NCBI GenBank assembly: GCA_920105625.2
Contig: OV050030.1
Span: 112,140,814 to 112,204,813, forward strand
Direction of reading: 5' to 3'
DNA from: Clusia tigrina
Taxonomy: Eukaryota > Arthropoda > Insecta > Diptera > Clusiidae
Length of the DNA stretch: 64,000 nt
The translations under genes were made by a program, and so were the position numbers. Each line of letters opens with the position of its first letter. The first letter of the stretch is position 1. The notes under the pieces are model-generated. The model was not told where the DNA came from and did not search any database. It worked only from the letters and a program-made list of their open reading frames with translations. Below, piece by piece: positions 11,818 through 24,800 of the stretch.

Positions 11818-14018
11818 TATAATTTTGATTTGATTCCTTTAATAAAAGCCCAATTTCATGAAACTAAAATCCACATTTATGACGAGGCAAATTATAGAAA
11901 CATGGTTAAAGAACTAAGTGACAAGAAAAACAACTACTACACATTCCAACTTAAAAGTAGCAAAGGCACGAAAGCAATTTGATTCTACTGAAATCAAAGA
12001 CGTTTTCAAAATAATATGTTTTTTGGCTACTTCTGTCTACAATAATAAAAATAAATTACCTAAACCGCTGCTTAGAGGTTGAGAAGCCTCACAAGCAAAG
12101 TGGACCCATGCAATGCTTGAACTGCCAAGAATATGGGCATACAAAAAGTTACTGCACATTACCAAACGCTTGCATAATATGTGGCGACTTACACGCATCT
12201 TCTACTTGTTGCAAGTCAAGAAATGCAACAATTGTGTCGGTAACCATATTCCGAATTATAGAGGTGGCGCGCTTTTCACAGCACTGAAACAAAAACTTAT
12301 ACCTCAGTGCAAATTTACTTTTTCACAACCGAAATATGCAGCAACAACAAACAACGTACGCAGATATAGTAGAGTCAACCCTGCCTCAACAAAAACAAAA
12401 TGATCCATTGAAAAATAGCTTGTAACAAACACTCCAAACACTTAAACCTGCTTATGTGTGGAATGCAAGGCATTATGCAAGAAATTATAACAAATAAATC
12501 ACTGCAAATGCAAGCGTTGCTGTCGAAGCCATGAATACCATCAACTTTTGCCATTGGAATGCAAACGACCTTCGTCAACACAAACTGGAAATTGAAAGCT
12601 TCTTCAATAGAAACCAGATAGACATATGCTGTTTTCCGAAACGCATCTGACCCAAAAGAACTGCTTCAGAAGTAAACGCTACAATTTTTATGACATAAAA
12701 CATCCCAAACGAAAAGCCTGTGGGGAACTGGAATTCTTATAAGAACAGGACTAATCACCACATTCTAGAAGACACTAGTGAAAACTATTTGCTAAGCTCA
12801 TCTATCTACTTAGAACTTGTGGGCAACATAACAATTGCCGCTATATATTGTCCACCAGGATTCACAGTTATGGAACAAAATTTCAAAGACTTTTCTTTAT
12901 CTTGGTCATTGATTCTTAACAGCAAGCGATTTTAACGCTAGACTCACATAGTGGGCATCAAGGGTCATCACGCAGATAGGCAAGAAACTGCAGTCAGTTC
13001 CTGCAAACATGAGACTGGATGTGATATATACTCGAACCAATATATTGGCCTTCGACAAAAAATACCAGATCTAATCGTCTTTTGTGTGTCCAAGAAAAAA
13101 AACCTAAACCAACTCACAGCAGTATATTCGTATGATCTGTCGTCTGATCACTCACCAATAATAATCACAATCGAAACGAAAGCTCAGACGAATATAGCAA
13201 GAACACAGATCTTAAACAAAGTAAAATCAATGTTATAAGAACGTAGTGAAACGGCATTTCTTAGAGAAATTTGCATCAAATGAAAATAAAGACTACTCCC
13301 TATGGAAAGGTACTAAGCACTTTAAACGGCCAATCCAGTCAGAACCACTCCTATGTCTGCTTGTTGACAAATGTGCCAGGAGCGATGCGGAAAAAGAGCC
13401 AGCATTCGATTACTTAAAGAAAAGTATTCACTTGCAACAAAACACTAGGGGTCCAAAAGCCAAAGTTAACTGGAAAGTCAAGTGGTCATCCGATTGTTCT
13501 TAAGCTTGAAAAAATCTATATACTATAAATCATGAGATGAATCCCAACAAAGCGCTCAGCCTGGCCCAAACCACCCCGAATATGATTATTGAAATTCCAA
13601 AAATAGCAGTAGTCCACTCAATGGATATCTTCAACGCAATTATACGTTGTAGTCACTATCCAACAAAATGAAGCTGTCGCAGATCAGTATAATTGGTAAG
13701 CCAGACAAGGACGTCTCCAAAGTAGATTTGTATAGACTTATAAGTCTTCTGCCAATGATATTAAAATTATTTGAAAAATTGCTACTAGATGAAAGCCATT
13801 CATATTGGAAAACACTCAGCAATTCTATAGCACCAATTTGGTTTCCGAGACAGACACATTGCAACGGAATAATTGCTCTGAATAGTTCACGATTGCTCTT
13901 TATCTTCACAATTAGAATGCTTTTGGCTTTCGACAGGCTACAATACATATTTTAGAATATGAGAAGGAAGCGTCCTCGGACCAATTCTTTATGTGCTATA
14001 TACTTTGGATATACAATA
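11818..14018 (+). mobile_element. Jockey-clade LINE, degenerate, interrupted by the Mag-like element
   Basis: In order: an ORF1 gag region (TKIHIYDEANYRNMVKEL) with zinc knuckle CLNCQEYGHTKSYC near 12110-12170; endonuclease pieces near 12530-13160 (WNANDLRQHKLEIESF, AAIYCPPG); and reverse transcriptase pieces near 13660-14018 (SLLPMILKLFEKLL, VLGPILYVLYTLD). Many stops and frameshifts occur. Reading through the CAATA duplication, RT resumes at 18111, so the Mag-like LTR element inserted into this LINE. Domain order and motifs indicate the jockey clade. Confidence 0.75.
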
Positions 14019-14178
14019 TGATAAACTTTGAGACTCACACGTTTGAGACTTCAATGTCAACTGTTTTATTAAAAGTATTAAAGCTTATTCCATAACAGAG
14101 TTTCATAAAAATAGTAATTAAAAGTAATAGAATATAGGATATCAGGGATGGATATTTATTTGATAGTTGGATATAAGA
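14019..14178 (-). repeat. 3' LTR of the Mag-like element (160 bp)
   Basis: Near-copy of 17913-18105 but with ~33 bp missing in the middle. Its terminal minus-strand dinucleotide is TC rather than TG, apparently a point change. Confidence 0.85.
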
Positions 14179-14289
14179 CTTCTCCACCCATATTTTATGA
14201 AACAAAAGTAAATTTAGTTAAATGAATTCATGAATGCAATGGAAAAATTAAAAGCAATTAATGTTTGAAAAGTAATACAAATATGGTAC

Positions 14290-17006
14290 TTAAGTTTTTC
14301 TAAAGTCGGCGGTTTCATATCGGTTAACTTCTCTCCGAATGCGTGTACTCTTTCGAAGTTGAGGTGTCTCGGCTAACGCTCTCTCTTCGGTAGAAGGTTC
14401 TTGAATCGGTGATTGTCTGCATTGCAGTAGTTCGGCTGGGGTTTTGCCATTACCGTTTGGCATAAAACGATAAGTTGCAAGGTATTTTACTACAGCAGAT
14501 TTTAAATTTAATCCATCAGTGACGTTTTTCTACAGCAGTCTTGAAGGTTCTGACGAAACGTTCGGCTAACCCGTTCGAAGCGGGATGAAACGGTGTAGTA
14601 ACATGCTTGATACCATGTTGCGCGCAATAAACTTTGAATGAATCAACTGTAAGTTGAGGACCATTGTCACTTACGATCGTCTCAGGTATACCTTAAATGG
14701 AAAAAATTGCTGATATTGCGGATATTGTATCAGCAGTTGTTGATGTAGTTAGTTGAATGATAAACGGGAACTGGGAAAAGCGTCGACACAAATGAGCCAC
14801 ATAAAATCACAAAATGGGCCAGTGAAATCAATGTGTATCCTTTCCCAAGGTCGGTTAGCTGCAGGCCAGCTTTCATACTCCCGTGCAGGTGCAGGATTTG
14901 CTACTTTACAAACATCGCAGCTTTCAGTTAGCTGTGCAATGTCTTTGTCAATATTGACCCACCATACATGTTGTCGTGCCAGCTCCTTCATTTTGGATAC
15001 TCCCCAGCGACAATCATGAAGAAGTTGAAGAAATTTTCGCTTGAGGGAGGCAGGAATGATGACACGATTGTACTCCGTTTGAAGGCAAAGTAAATTGTTG
15101 GTAACTGTTAAGGCAAATCGGTGGTTAAAAAATGATTGAAGATCAGCATCTTGCGGATTTAGTTTCTCAGGCCATCCGTTTTGGACAAAAAAACGAACGC
15201 GTTGAAGAATTTTGTCGCTTTCGGTGTGTTTACGAATAATTTCAGCATCAATTGGTGTGTTTACGAATAGTTTCAGCATCAATTGGTGTGTTTAGCTCAT
15301 CAATGTTGAAGCACGCTTCTTCGTGGTCAACTGTTTGTCCGAGCCCAGTGGTAAACGTGATAAAGCATCAGCATTACCATGCTCAGCAGTTTTGCAATAT
15401 CGTACATCATACTGATAAGCCATGAGTATGTACATACTGATAAGCCCAGCATTGTAATCGATTTGACGTCATCAATGGCAATTGATGATTCGGATTAAAA
15501 ATGCTTAAAAGCGGCTTGTGGTCTGTAACCAATATAAACTTCCTTCCATATAAAAATTGGCGGAAACGCTTGACTCCGAAAATGATATAGTCTTTCTTTT
15601 TCAATTTGACTATATCGCTGCTGATGTACATCGAGAGTTTTAGATGCAAAGGCAATCGGCCTTTCGCTGCCATCACGGTAAATATGTGAAAGCATAACAC
15701 CTATCCCGTAGGATGAGTATTCTGTAGCGAGAACCAATAGTAACTCCTCTTGAAAATACGCTAGGTGCGTAGCATTGAGAATGTGCGTTTTTAGAGCTGT
15801 AAACGCTTGCTGTTGTGCGGGACCCCATGTAAACTTAACATTTTTACGACGCAGCATGTTGATCGGTGCAGCTAATTGTGAATAGTTGGGTATAAAATTA
15901 TGGTAATAATTCACCTTACCCATGAAAGCTTCGGCTTGCTTCAGATCTTTTGGCGGCTGAAGATCTTTGACTGCTTTGAGTCCTGACTCGTGTGGTAATA
16001 TGCCTTTAACGCTGACTTGACGACCAAGATACTCGGTTTTGTCTCGTACAAAAAAGCACTTTTCTTGCTTGCACTTGATGCCATTTTGTTGTAAAATTTG
16101 TAGCACTTTCTCTAGGCGTCTGATATGTTTGTGAAACATAGGCGCGGCAATGATGATATCATCTAGGTAATTTGCGCAACCTTCTACGCCTTGAAATAGC
16201 TGCTCAATATATTTTTGGAATATAGCCGGAGCACTGGCTATGCCATAAGGCGTTGGTATTGGAATCCAAGCGGTGTATTGACAACCATGATTGTTTTAGA
16301 TTCATCGTCAAGTTCCAATTGCAGGTAAGCGTCTTTAAGGTCGATTTTAGAAAAATATTGACAGCAACTAATTTTGTGGAACAAACTTTCACGAGTAGGC
16401 AGTGGATACAGCTCGATGTCAACTTGTGCATTAACAGCTAGTTTAAAATCTCCAGAAATTCTTAGTGAACCGTCAAATTTTTGCGCAGAAAATTTCACTG
16501 GCTTCCAAATACCGGAATTTGTAAGTCGCTCGACTTCTTTTTTGAATAGTGGCATTTGCGAAAAAGTTATTTGTCGGCTTTTATAAAATTTCGGATATGC
16601 ACTTTCTTTTAAATAAACACTTGCTTTAAAATTTTGGGTTGTACCAAGAGCTGGTTCAAAAACATCGCGATATTTATTGCACAGTTCGTTTACTTTGCTT
16701 GTTTCAACTGCGTTTATGTTAGAATAAATTATTTCCATTTTCAAATCAACGACGATTACCACTTCCTTTTCTTTTTCGCAGCACTTGACATTTGCAGTTC
16801 GTCAAGCACTGGAATTTCACTTTGACCGAAACCGAACAACGCTGCGGCCTGTTGAACTGCTTGTATGTTTTCGCATTTACTATTGACACTGTTGCCCCCG
16901 AGTCCATTTGAAAAGACACAATTTTGTTTAGGATCTGTAGATCAATGCAATTTTTATTGCTTTCGGTTTTCACCACGCCGGTCAAATTATATATTGTCTC
17001 GATCAT
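14290..17006 (-). pseudogene. pol: pol of the Mag-like element: protease, RT, RNase H, integrase; broken
   Basis: Protease FQMDSGATVSIV near 16900; RT from ~16750 (LRISGDFKLAVN, FSKIDLKDAYLQ); catalytic YLDD lies near 16165 between open segments. RT end and RNase H pieces are at 16139-15407, the integrase zinc domain at 15282-14749 (CDVCKV), and the core near 14700-14530 with VSDNGPQ and the glutamate in LAERFV. Catalytic residues survive but at least four frame breaks or stops separate them. Confidence 0.8.
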
Positions 17007-17857
17007 GAAAATGGTATGATTTTTGCGACAGTAATCTTTCTTTTTGTTTTCGTCTCTGACAGCCAGAGCAGGATTTGAATTTTACAATGTTGTTGTCTGT
17101 TACCACGCCGTTTTTTTGCAAACGCACTTACAGCTTTCACTGGAATTTGTTTTCCAGGCACTTGTTCTTTTATCGCTGCAACTGTTTTGGTGGTTGATTC
17201 GTACGACTCTGCAATGAGAAAGATGTCGGACAGCGTTGGCTGCAGCTTCAGCAACGCAGCAGAGCGCACAGCATCGTGTGGCGTATGAGTAACTATTTGG
17301 TCACGAATCATATCGTCAACGAACTTATGAGTAAAATTTTCGGCAGATCACGCGAAGTTACACTCTCTTGCCAGTCCGCGTAGATCAGCTATCCACTCTC
17401 TATACGATTGCTGTGGTTTCATTTCTCTCTTGAAGAAATCCTAGCACGCGGCGACTACATGTCGCTTTGACTGGAAAATTTTTGTTCTTGTAATTGCGCA
17501 CTACCGAAAACATTTTTTAGAAGTTCGAAAATTTTCTGTGCCAATCCATGAGAAGAATGATTTTTGTATCTCCGCGCACTGAACTGAATATGCTAAAAAC
17601 TTCCGATTGAGCTGCTCTAGGTACGATTCCTAGGCTTGCTGCTCTTTTGAAAATTTGTGAAATGCAGGCACTATGGTGTGGTTTGCATCAACTGCACCAA
17701 CAGATTTGTTCGCGAGAATTGATTCCATCCACTGTTGTTGTTGTTGCAACAAATTTCTGGAAAATTCTTGCTGCCCGGCATGATTGTTTATTTTATGTGA
17801 GATTTTCACGGAAAACGGAACGAAATTTGCGTGAAGCGATGCGCTTGAGTTGAACAA
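17003..17857 (-). pseudogene. gag: gag of the Mag-like element, broken
   Basis: Minus-strand blocks 17857-17630 and 17311-17003, with frame breaks between. The Gln-rich N-terminal block and the block ending DLI/DQIVTHTPHDAVRSAALL have the look of Mag-type gag. A residual Cys-rich stretch near 17060 may be a decayed zinc knuckle. Confidence 0.55.
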
Positions 17858-17912
17858 TCGAAAAAAAAAAACGAAATTTGTCTTGCGGTTTCGTTCTTAC
17901 ACTCGTCGCCAG

Positions 17913-18105
17913 TGATAAACTTTGAGACTCACACGTTTGAGAATTCAATGTCAACTGTTTTATTTAAAGTATTAAAGCTTATTCCATAACAGAGTTACAT
18001 AAAAATAGTAATTAAAAGTAATATAATGAAAGGTTGCATTTAAGAGTATTAAGTATGATATAGGATATCCTAGGGTGGATATTTATTTGATAGTTGGATA
18101 TAACA
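17913..18105 (-). repeat. 5' LTR of the Mag-like element (193 bp)
   Basis: Begins TG and ends CA. It is followed on the right by the CAATA duplication and on the left by the TGGCGA primer-site-like sequence, for which I could not assign a tRNA. Confidence 0.85.
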
Positions 18106-18370
18106 CAATATCCAATGATCCAATACAACAACCTAAACATTTGCTGATGCCACAGTAATCTTAAGCGCACAAGACAAATGACAACTAAAAGTCAAGGAGA
18201 CCAAATGTATACAAAGACAAACTATTCTGGATACTTCGAAAAATTAAAGGAGCACCTTGGAATATGAAAATTTAAAATATGCATAATGATCTCCCAAAAC
18301 AAATTATATAAGAAATATAGTAAATAAATTAAGTTTAACTATGAGCTACCTCGAAATTGGGTGCTTCAGG
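18106..18370 (+). mobile_element. Continuation of the jockey-like LINE after the Mag-like insertion
   Basis: Removing 14019-18105 and one CAATA restores a continuous LINE reading frame across the junction (DIQYPMIQYNN). The fragment carries a few more RT-like residues (ATVILSAQDK with changes) and then fades into AT-rich DNA. Confidence 0.6.
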
Positions 18371-18669
18371 ACCCAAACATCTAAGAAATATATTATAGAT
18401 CCTACCAAACACACATATATGAATCATATATAAAATAATGAATTAATTAATTAACAAATTAACATATTTTAAAAAATATTTGTTCTAAGCATTGGCAAAA
18501 AAACAAAGAAGTTTTATTAACTTGTAAGATTTCAAAACTTATTGTTAGATTCTTTCGAAAGATTCAATAAATAATGAAAAAATGTATGGGGCCTTATATA
18601 TATTGTTGAAGTAAATAAAAATTGTTGAAATAAGTAAATAATAATTGTTGACATTAATAAATAATAAAT

Positions 18670-18837
18670 TTATTTCTTTTTACTCTTGCCTAGAGTAAGA
18701 GTGTGATGTGAAACTGCCAACTGTGTTTTTCGCCGATTAAACTCAACAAAATCCTCTTCCAGTTTTTTTCGAGATTCCTCAAGTTTGCGTTTTTCGTCTG
18801 CGTGATCCCGTTTTAATTTGTCGAATTTGAAATGCAA
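18670..18837 (-). CDS. Sep2: Septin exon 5 (168 bp), coiled-coil end and stop
   Basis: Acceptor GCTCCATTTCAG. It codes 55 residues, [12 protein letters not shown] to GKSKKK, then TAA. The stop overlaps an AATAAA (18669-18674, minus); a further candidate poly(A) signal is at 18513-18518. Confidence 0.95.
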   Translation of the reverse strand: MHFKFDKLKRDHADEKRKLEESRKKLEEDFVEFNRRKTQLAVSHHTLTLGKSKKK

Positions 18838-21800
18838 CTGAAATGGAGCACAATATATCATCTAAATTAAAACATTATGAAACAATCAGAGAGAGAACTT
18901 AATTTGTACATGTGGAAATATGCCAACTATTTTCAAATTTGGTTGAAATGATACTTTTTACAAGATAGCTAATGAAAATATTATTATATTATCATAAATA
19001 ATTTAAATTTTTTTTAGGATAATAGGTCTTTACAAAAATCGGTTCCAACCAAAATATTTTCTTGAGATTGTGATAACGAGGCGGTTCACAATTCAGTTAC
19101 TAAAAGTACACTAGAACTAAAATGGTCAATAATTAAAAGTTTATTGGGTAATCTAGGAAATATAACTAAGAAGACTGATGAGATGATAGCCATTTGTAAT
19201 TCGTCCATATTTTGCCTTTAAAAAAAAATTATTTCACCACCAAGCTTTATAAGTATATCGCATAATACGACGAACAAATATCAAAAATGTTACTTTCCAA
19301 TTTAAAACGTAGTATTTAAATGCGTTGCAATATCTCGTTCTCGTTAATACCATTTGAATAAGTAATGAGTTATTTTCCCATGTTATCTCCTGTGTCTAAC
19401 TATTTCATACTACTCGCAATATCCATATACCACCCTTTCATCATTAAGCAAACTTCTCGTAGAGACGTAGTAATATTGAAACTTGTGAATTCTTGTATTC
19501 AATTAAACTTTGTCAAATCCTTAACTTTACAAGAGAAAAAAGGATTTAGTAAATTTGGGCGGTTGATTTTTTTTCAACTACCAGGCGTAGCAGGTGGTGT
19601 ATACATATACGAGGGCGGATTGATATTGAAGCTACCTAGCGCTAGATGGCAGCACAAACATTGCAAACAAATTGCGATCTGCCAAACGTCAGCTGTTAAC
19701 ATTTCACCCAAATCCATCGATTAGTTTATTTGTTGTAGTCGTTTGAAGTAAGCAACTTTTGTGTTTCTTGAAAATGGAAAAAAGCGAATTTCGTGCTGTG
19801 ATTAAACACTATTATTTGGAAGGGAAAACGACGAAAGAGACAAAAGAAAAGCTCGATAAACATTACGGTGAGTCTGCTCCATCAGATTACATGGTAAAAT
19901 ATTGGATTGCTGAATTTAAACGCGGCCGAACATGCACTGCAACAATACCATCAACAGGAAGGCCAAAAGTGTTGGTTACTGAAGAAAATATCAAGAAAAT
20001 CCTCGATATCGTTATGAATGATCGCCGAGAAGCGTGAGATTGTTGAAATGGTAAACATATCATATGAACGTGTGTTCAACATTTTGTATGAACATTTGCA
20101 TATGAAAAAGCTATCGGCAAGATGGGTGCCGCGTTTGCTCAGTGTCGAACAAAAACGAGTTCGACAGACCACTTCACAGCGGTGTTTGGACATGATAAAG
20201 CGTAATCCAGTTGATTTTTGGCATCGCTTAATAACCGTTGATGAAATGTGGGTCCACCACTACACACCTGAAACCAAAAATCAATCGAAACAATGGGTGG
20301 AAGCTGGTGGAAGTGCTCTGAAGAAGGCGAAGGCAGTGAAATCGGCTGGCAAGGTTATGGCCACTGTATTTTGGGATGCACACGGAATATTGCTCATCGA
20401 TTATCTTGAAAAAGGATCGTATTATTCAGATGGTATAAAAAAGTTGGAATATCGTGTTACTAAGTGTGTCGAAGTAAAAGGAGACTATGTTGAGAAATAA
20501 ATGGTTTTTGAAAAAAAAATGTTTTTTTCCTAGGTAGCTTCAATATAAATCCGCCCTCGTATATATAGATGTTATCCATCGTCCGTCTGTAGCCTAATTT
20601 TTCCACAGATATCTTAATGAAATTGTGCAAAAGTATAGCCTAGACCTTAAGACAGAATGTGATATAAACATAGAATTCATCAATATGAAAAACATCTCTA
20701 CAAAGATAATATTTATTATTGCGTTATATGGAAACAATAAAATCGCCACATGTTACGGTCTTGAATGTCAGTCTAATCCGAGTTGAGCCCTCTTCACTGG
20801 TTTTTAATTTAAATTCTTTTATTTAATACAATCCAGTGATTCGAACTAAAAACTCACTTTCGTAACAATATATTACGACATTTCTCTCTTCGAAAACCCG
20901 ACCATGGTTCACATTGATATACAAATTAAAATGTTTCGTTTCTAGATTAAAATAATATAGCTACATTCCATGAAGAATATTTGTAATTATAAGGAACAGT
21001 TTTGTTTATGTTGTACCTCTTTTTCATTTTCTTTGAGTTCTGCTTCTTTCTCTTTTACTCGTTGTACAAACATTTGACGAACTTCTTCTTCTTTTGCTTG
21101 TAACTCGGCCAAGTGATTTGATCGTTTAGTTTCAAAAATCTTCTGAAATGAAATCTAGAAAAAGATTATCATACAGTAACAAAATAGTTGGACTGAAATT
21201 ATTTATACTTACTGGTTTGTTTTCACTATCAACATCACAAAAGCCCATCTGTTCGAGACGTTTCTGTCGATAAAGCTCATAATGACGAGAATGTGTTTTC
21301 TCACGCATATCTTCCATATTAGTACGGATTAACATTTCACGTAGTTTAACAAAATCGCAATGTATCTCGTTTTCTACTTGGACTGTACCCCATGGATACT
21401 GCCGAGCTCGAATCAACTTATTGCCTACTTTAATAAACTCAGTACTGCCAACCACAGCAAAAGGAGCATGTGAATTCATGTTTGTATTAGTGTCAGCAAC
21501 AGTTTCATCATCTGTTGGAAACTGATATATGTTAACCCCATTACTACTCAATTCCTGAATAATTTTAGTTTTAAAACGATGTAACTCGATTTTTGAAATG
21601 GTGTCGGCCTTAGCTATGATAGGTATAATATTGACCTTAGAGTCGAGCTTTTTCATGCATACAAGGTCAATTGATTTCAAACCATGTCCAGTAGGACATA
21701 TGAAATATATGCATACATGGATCCTACTATCATGACAAGTTACTAACGAACGTTTTATCTTGAGTTCCTCCTGTAAATACGCTTCAAACTGAGAGTCAAT

Positions 21801-24800
21801 ATAATCCACAACTGCTTTAAAAGAATCGTCTTTATTTATTTGATCACCATAGCCTACTGTATCACAAATAGTTAGTTTAAGACGTACGTTGCTCTCCTGT
21901 AACTCATAAGTATGAGCCTTGAGCTTAACATTCGGGAGAGTATGCTGACTTGGAGTAGATTCAAAGCAAGTGTTGAACAAAGTATCCATCATTGTAGATT
22001 TTCCGAGACCTGTCTCACCTATAAAACAATTGTAACTTAATTAATTATCGCATTCATATATTTTAGCACTAAAAGTTTATCAATCTATAATAGCGTGATG
22101 CCCACGTACGAAACCAACTTCATTAAGCTGTTTATATAAGACGAGCCCAAAATGAAATTGTGCGTTTATTAGCTCCTTCCGCTAAGAATAATCGAGGCGA
22201 AGTGAAATCAGACAAACGATACATGGGCATGGCTTTGAGATGCCCAATATTGAGCTATGCAGAAAAAATAAAAAAGCCAGTTTTTGTTTTTTAGTTCTTT
22301 GTATTTCTCAGACTATGAAACATGATTAAATGTTTGGTGAAACCAAATGACACGGGTAAATAAGTGATAAGTCAAGTGATTTCTTGCACTAATTTATTTG
22401 TCCAAAGCTACTACCATGGCTGCAGCATTTAATATATTTAATCAAACACCTTTTGCACTATAATTATGCATACATTAAATATGAAATACTACCCAAAGTT
22501 TAAAATACCCGCAAATATTCGTTATGTCTGTGTGTAAAAATATGTCTACCCAGTTCACATCAACAATTTTCTTTACGCGCCATATCAAAAAAGTATTTTA
22601 CATTTTTACATATTAATTATTATATTTTTATAACGAGTTTAAGGTCCAATGACAAATAATTTATTTTTCAAAATAAATTTTTTGGTTTTTATTTAAAACT
22701 CGATTTTTCGGTTTCCTTCGGAAATAATCTTGATATATAATAATAGTTATATTTATAGCAGTTACATATAAAAAACATCTCAAATCAAAAATTTTATAGA
22801 CAACTATCACTCGTAACGGTCACTAACTTTCACAACCTGCCGCAAAATAGGCCCCTGGGCCACCCAATCTAAATCAAAAACTGCTTTTACCTACTTTCTG
22901 AAAGCCCAAATAAAAAATAAAAAAAGTTTAATAACAAAATACAAATTGACTATCCGGAACTACCTATTACTCGCCAACATAGTCCGAAATTTGTTATGCT
23001 AGCCACCAAAAGTCCGATATCTTTTGCTTCGCTGTTCACAGAGCGCTTAATATAATCAGTAAAGAGATTACGAGCATTTAAAAATTAAGAGATTAGTTAA
23101 TTCTGAAAAAGTGACGGACAAATTTTTGAGAGCAACAGAACTACCAGCCATATGTCAAATCACCTCAAAATTACATGATACATTAAGCCTGGTGAAAGGG
23201 ACGGTTTACGCAGCCTGCCTTAATAACATTCCCGAGGAAGTGATAATCCAGGAACTGAAGAATCAAAATGTTACCTCAGTATACAAATTCACAAACACTT
23301 TGATGGCATAAATAAGCCATTGGTGTTGTTTTGTTAACATTTGATCTATATAACCTTCATGCCAAGATTGATATATCATGTTACTCAGTTAAAATACGAG
23401 TATATACCTAATCCCATTACATATAAATCTTGCCAATTACTTTGACATGCAACAAAATATTGCAGAAACTCTCCCTCTTGTGTCAACTGCGACCTTCCTC
23501 CCTCCTCACTCACCATCAATTTGCACACGTACAAAATGAGCTAGCTTTGATGCTGATCACGCTGCTTCTTCTAGATAATGCACAAAATTCCAACAGCAAA
23601 GAGAAATTCTCAAAATTAAAACCAACAAAAAGTGCACAATTAGCGAAGCAATGCAAATTTACAAATCGAATACAACAAATACCCCCCTCGCAACAACTTT
23701 TGCAGCCATCGCTTCCATTGCAACGGAACAAACAAACCAAGTAAATGTAAATTCGACTATAAACAAAAACTCCAACTCAGCAACCAAATACTATTAAAAA
23801 AAAAAAACTCAATCCCAACGGAATCTGAAAGCAACTCAACAACAAATTCTCCTGCAAAAACAACATTTTTATGCATACAACAAAAGTTATTAATAATACA
23901 AATTTAAACTTAAATACTATAACGTCACTTGCAAACATAACAATTAATTCTCAAAGAAACTTAATGCCACTTAACTCTCAAACAAAAGTATCAACTTAAA
24001 TACTAACACTAATTCTATTTCTCACAGCCTGTTACCAAAAACATTATGTAATAATAATCAAACAAATCTTCACACTGAAAAAAACTATAAGATAGATAAA
24101 AATACCAATATCTCAGATACCTCATCCGATGAAATGAATTGTAATTAACATATGTATGTATCCAAATTGCTTATACACTATTTACTATTTATTTCTGCAT
24201 CTGCCTATGTGTCTTACAGTGGATTATGAAAGGATACTTAAATAATTTCGATGAACTAGCATTATTAATTAAAGACAAGCAGCCAGATGTTATCTGTATG
24301 CAAGAAACTCATATTCCTTCTCAAAATATTTTAACTATCACTACTAATGTTGGATATTTTTCCAATATAGACAAAAATAAAACATCTAAGCTAGGATTTG
24401 CATCTTAGTCAAACGACATATCCCCCATGAAATCCTCACCATAAACTCAAATATTGCATCGCTCGCAGTAGAGTTTGACCTAAATTTCAAGTTTACAATT
24501 ATCAATAAGTATATTCCACCCCAGCAACAGTTTTCAGAACAAGACAATCACATTTCTTAATCAAATACAATCTCCATTCATTGTAACTGGTGACTTTAAC
24601 TCTTGGAGTCCACTTTGGGGATCCAAAAACGCTAATAATAGGGGAACTAAAATCGAAACCATAATTTTTTCAGAAAATCTGATACTCCTAAACGACGGTT
24701 CACCCATTCACCCACATTTTTGAACATACAACTTCTTCACCCATATTGATCTGACTTTAGTTTCACCACAATTAAGCAATAGATGTCCTTGGAAAGCCTT

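Larger units (their letters stand above)
14019..18105 (-). mobile_element. Mag-like Ty3/gypsy element with both LTRs and 5-bp duplication
   Basis: Two LTRs (14019-14178 and 17913-18105) bound gag and pol on the minus strand. The flanks CAATA (14014-14018 and 18106-18110) are a perfect target-site duplication. A purine-rich tract (GGGTGGAGAAG, minus, about 14180-14195) precedes the 3' LTR, and a primer-site-like TGGCGA sequence adjoins the 5' LTR. RT and integrase motifs (FSKIDLKDAYLQLELDD; HPASNGLAERFV) fit the Mag/Kabuki-type branch. At ~4.1 kb the internal region is short and shows many frameshifts. Confidence 0.85.

Noticed and set aside
18670..22018. Possibility that the septin is a processed retrocopy
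   Set aside because: It has three GT-AG introns in frame-consistent phases and no poly(A) tract, so it is the intron-bearing gene.
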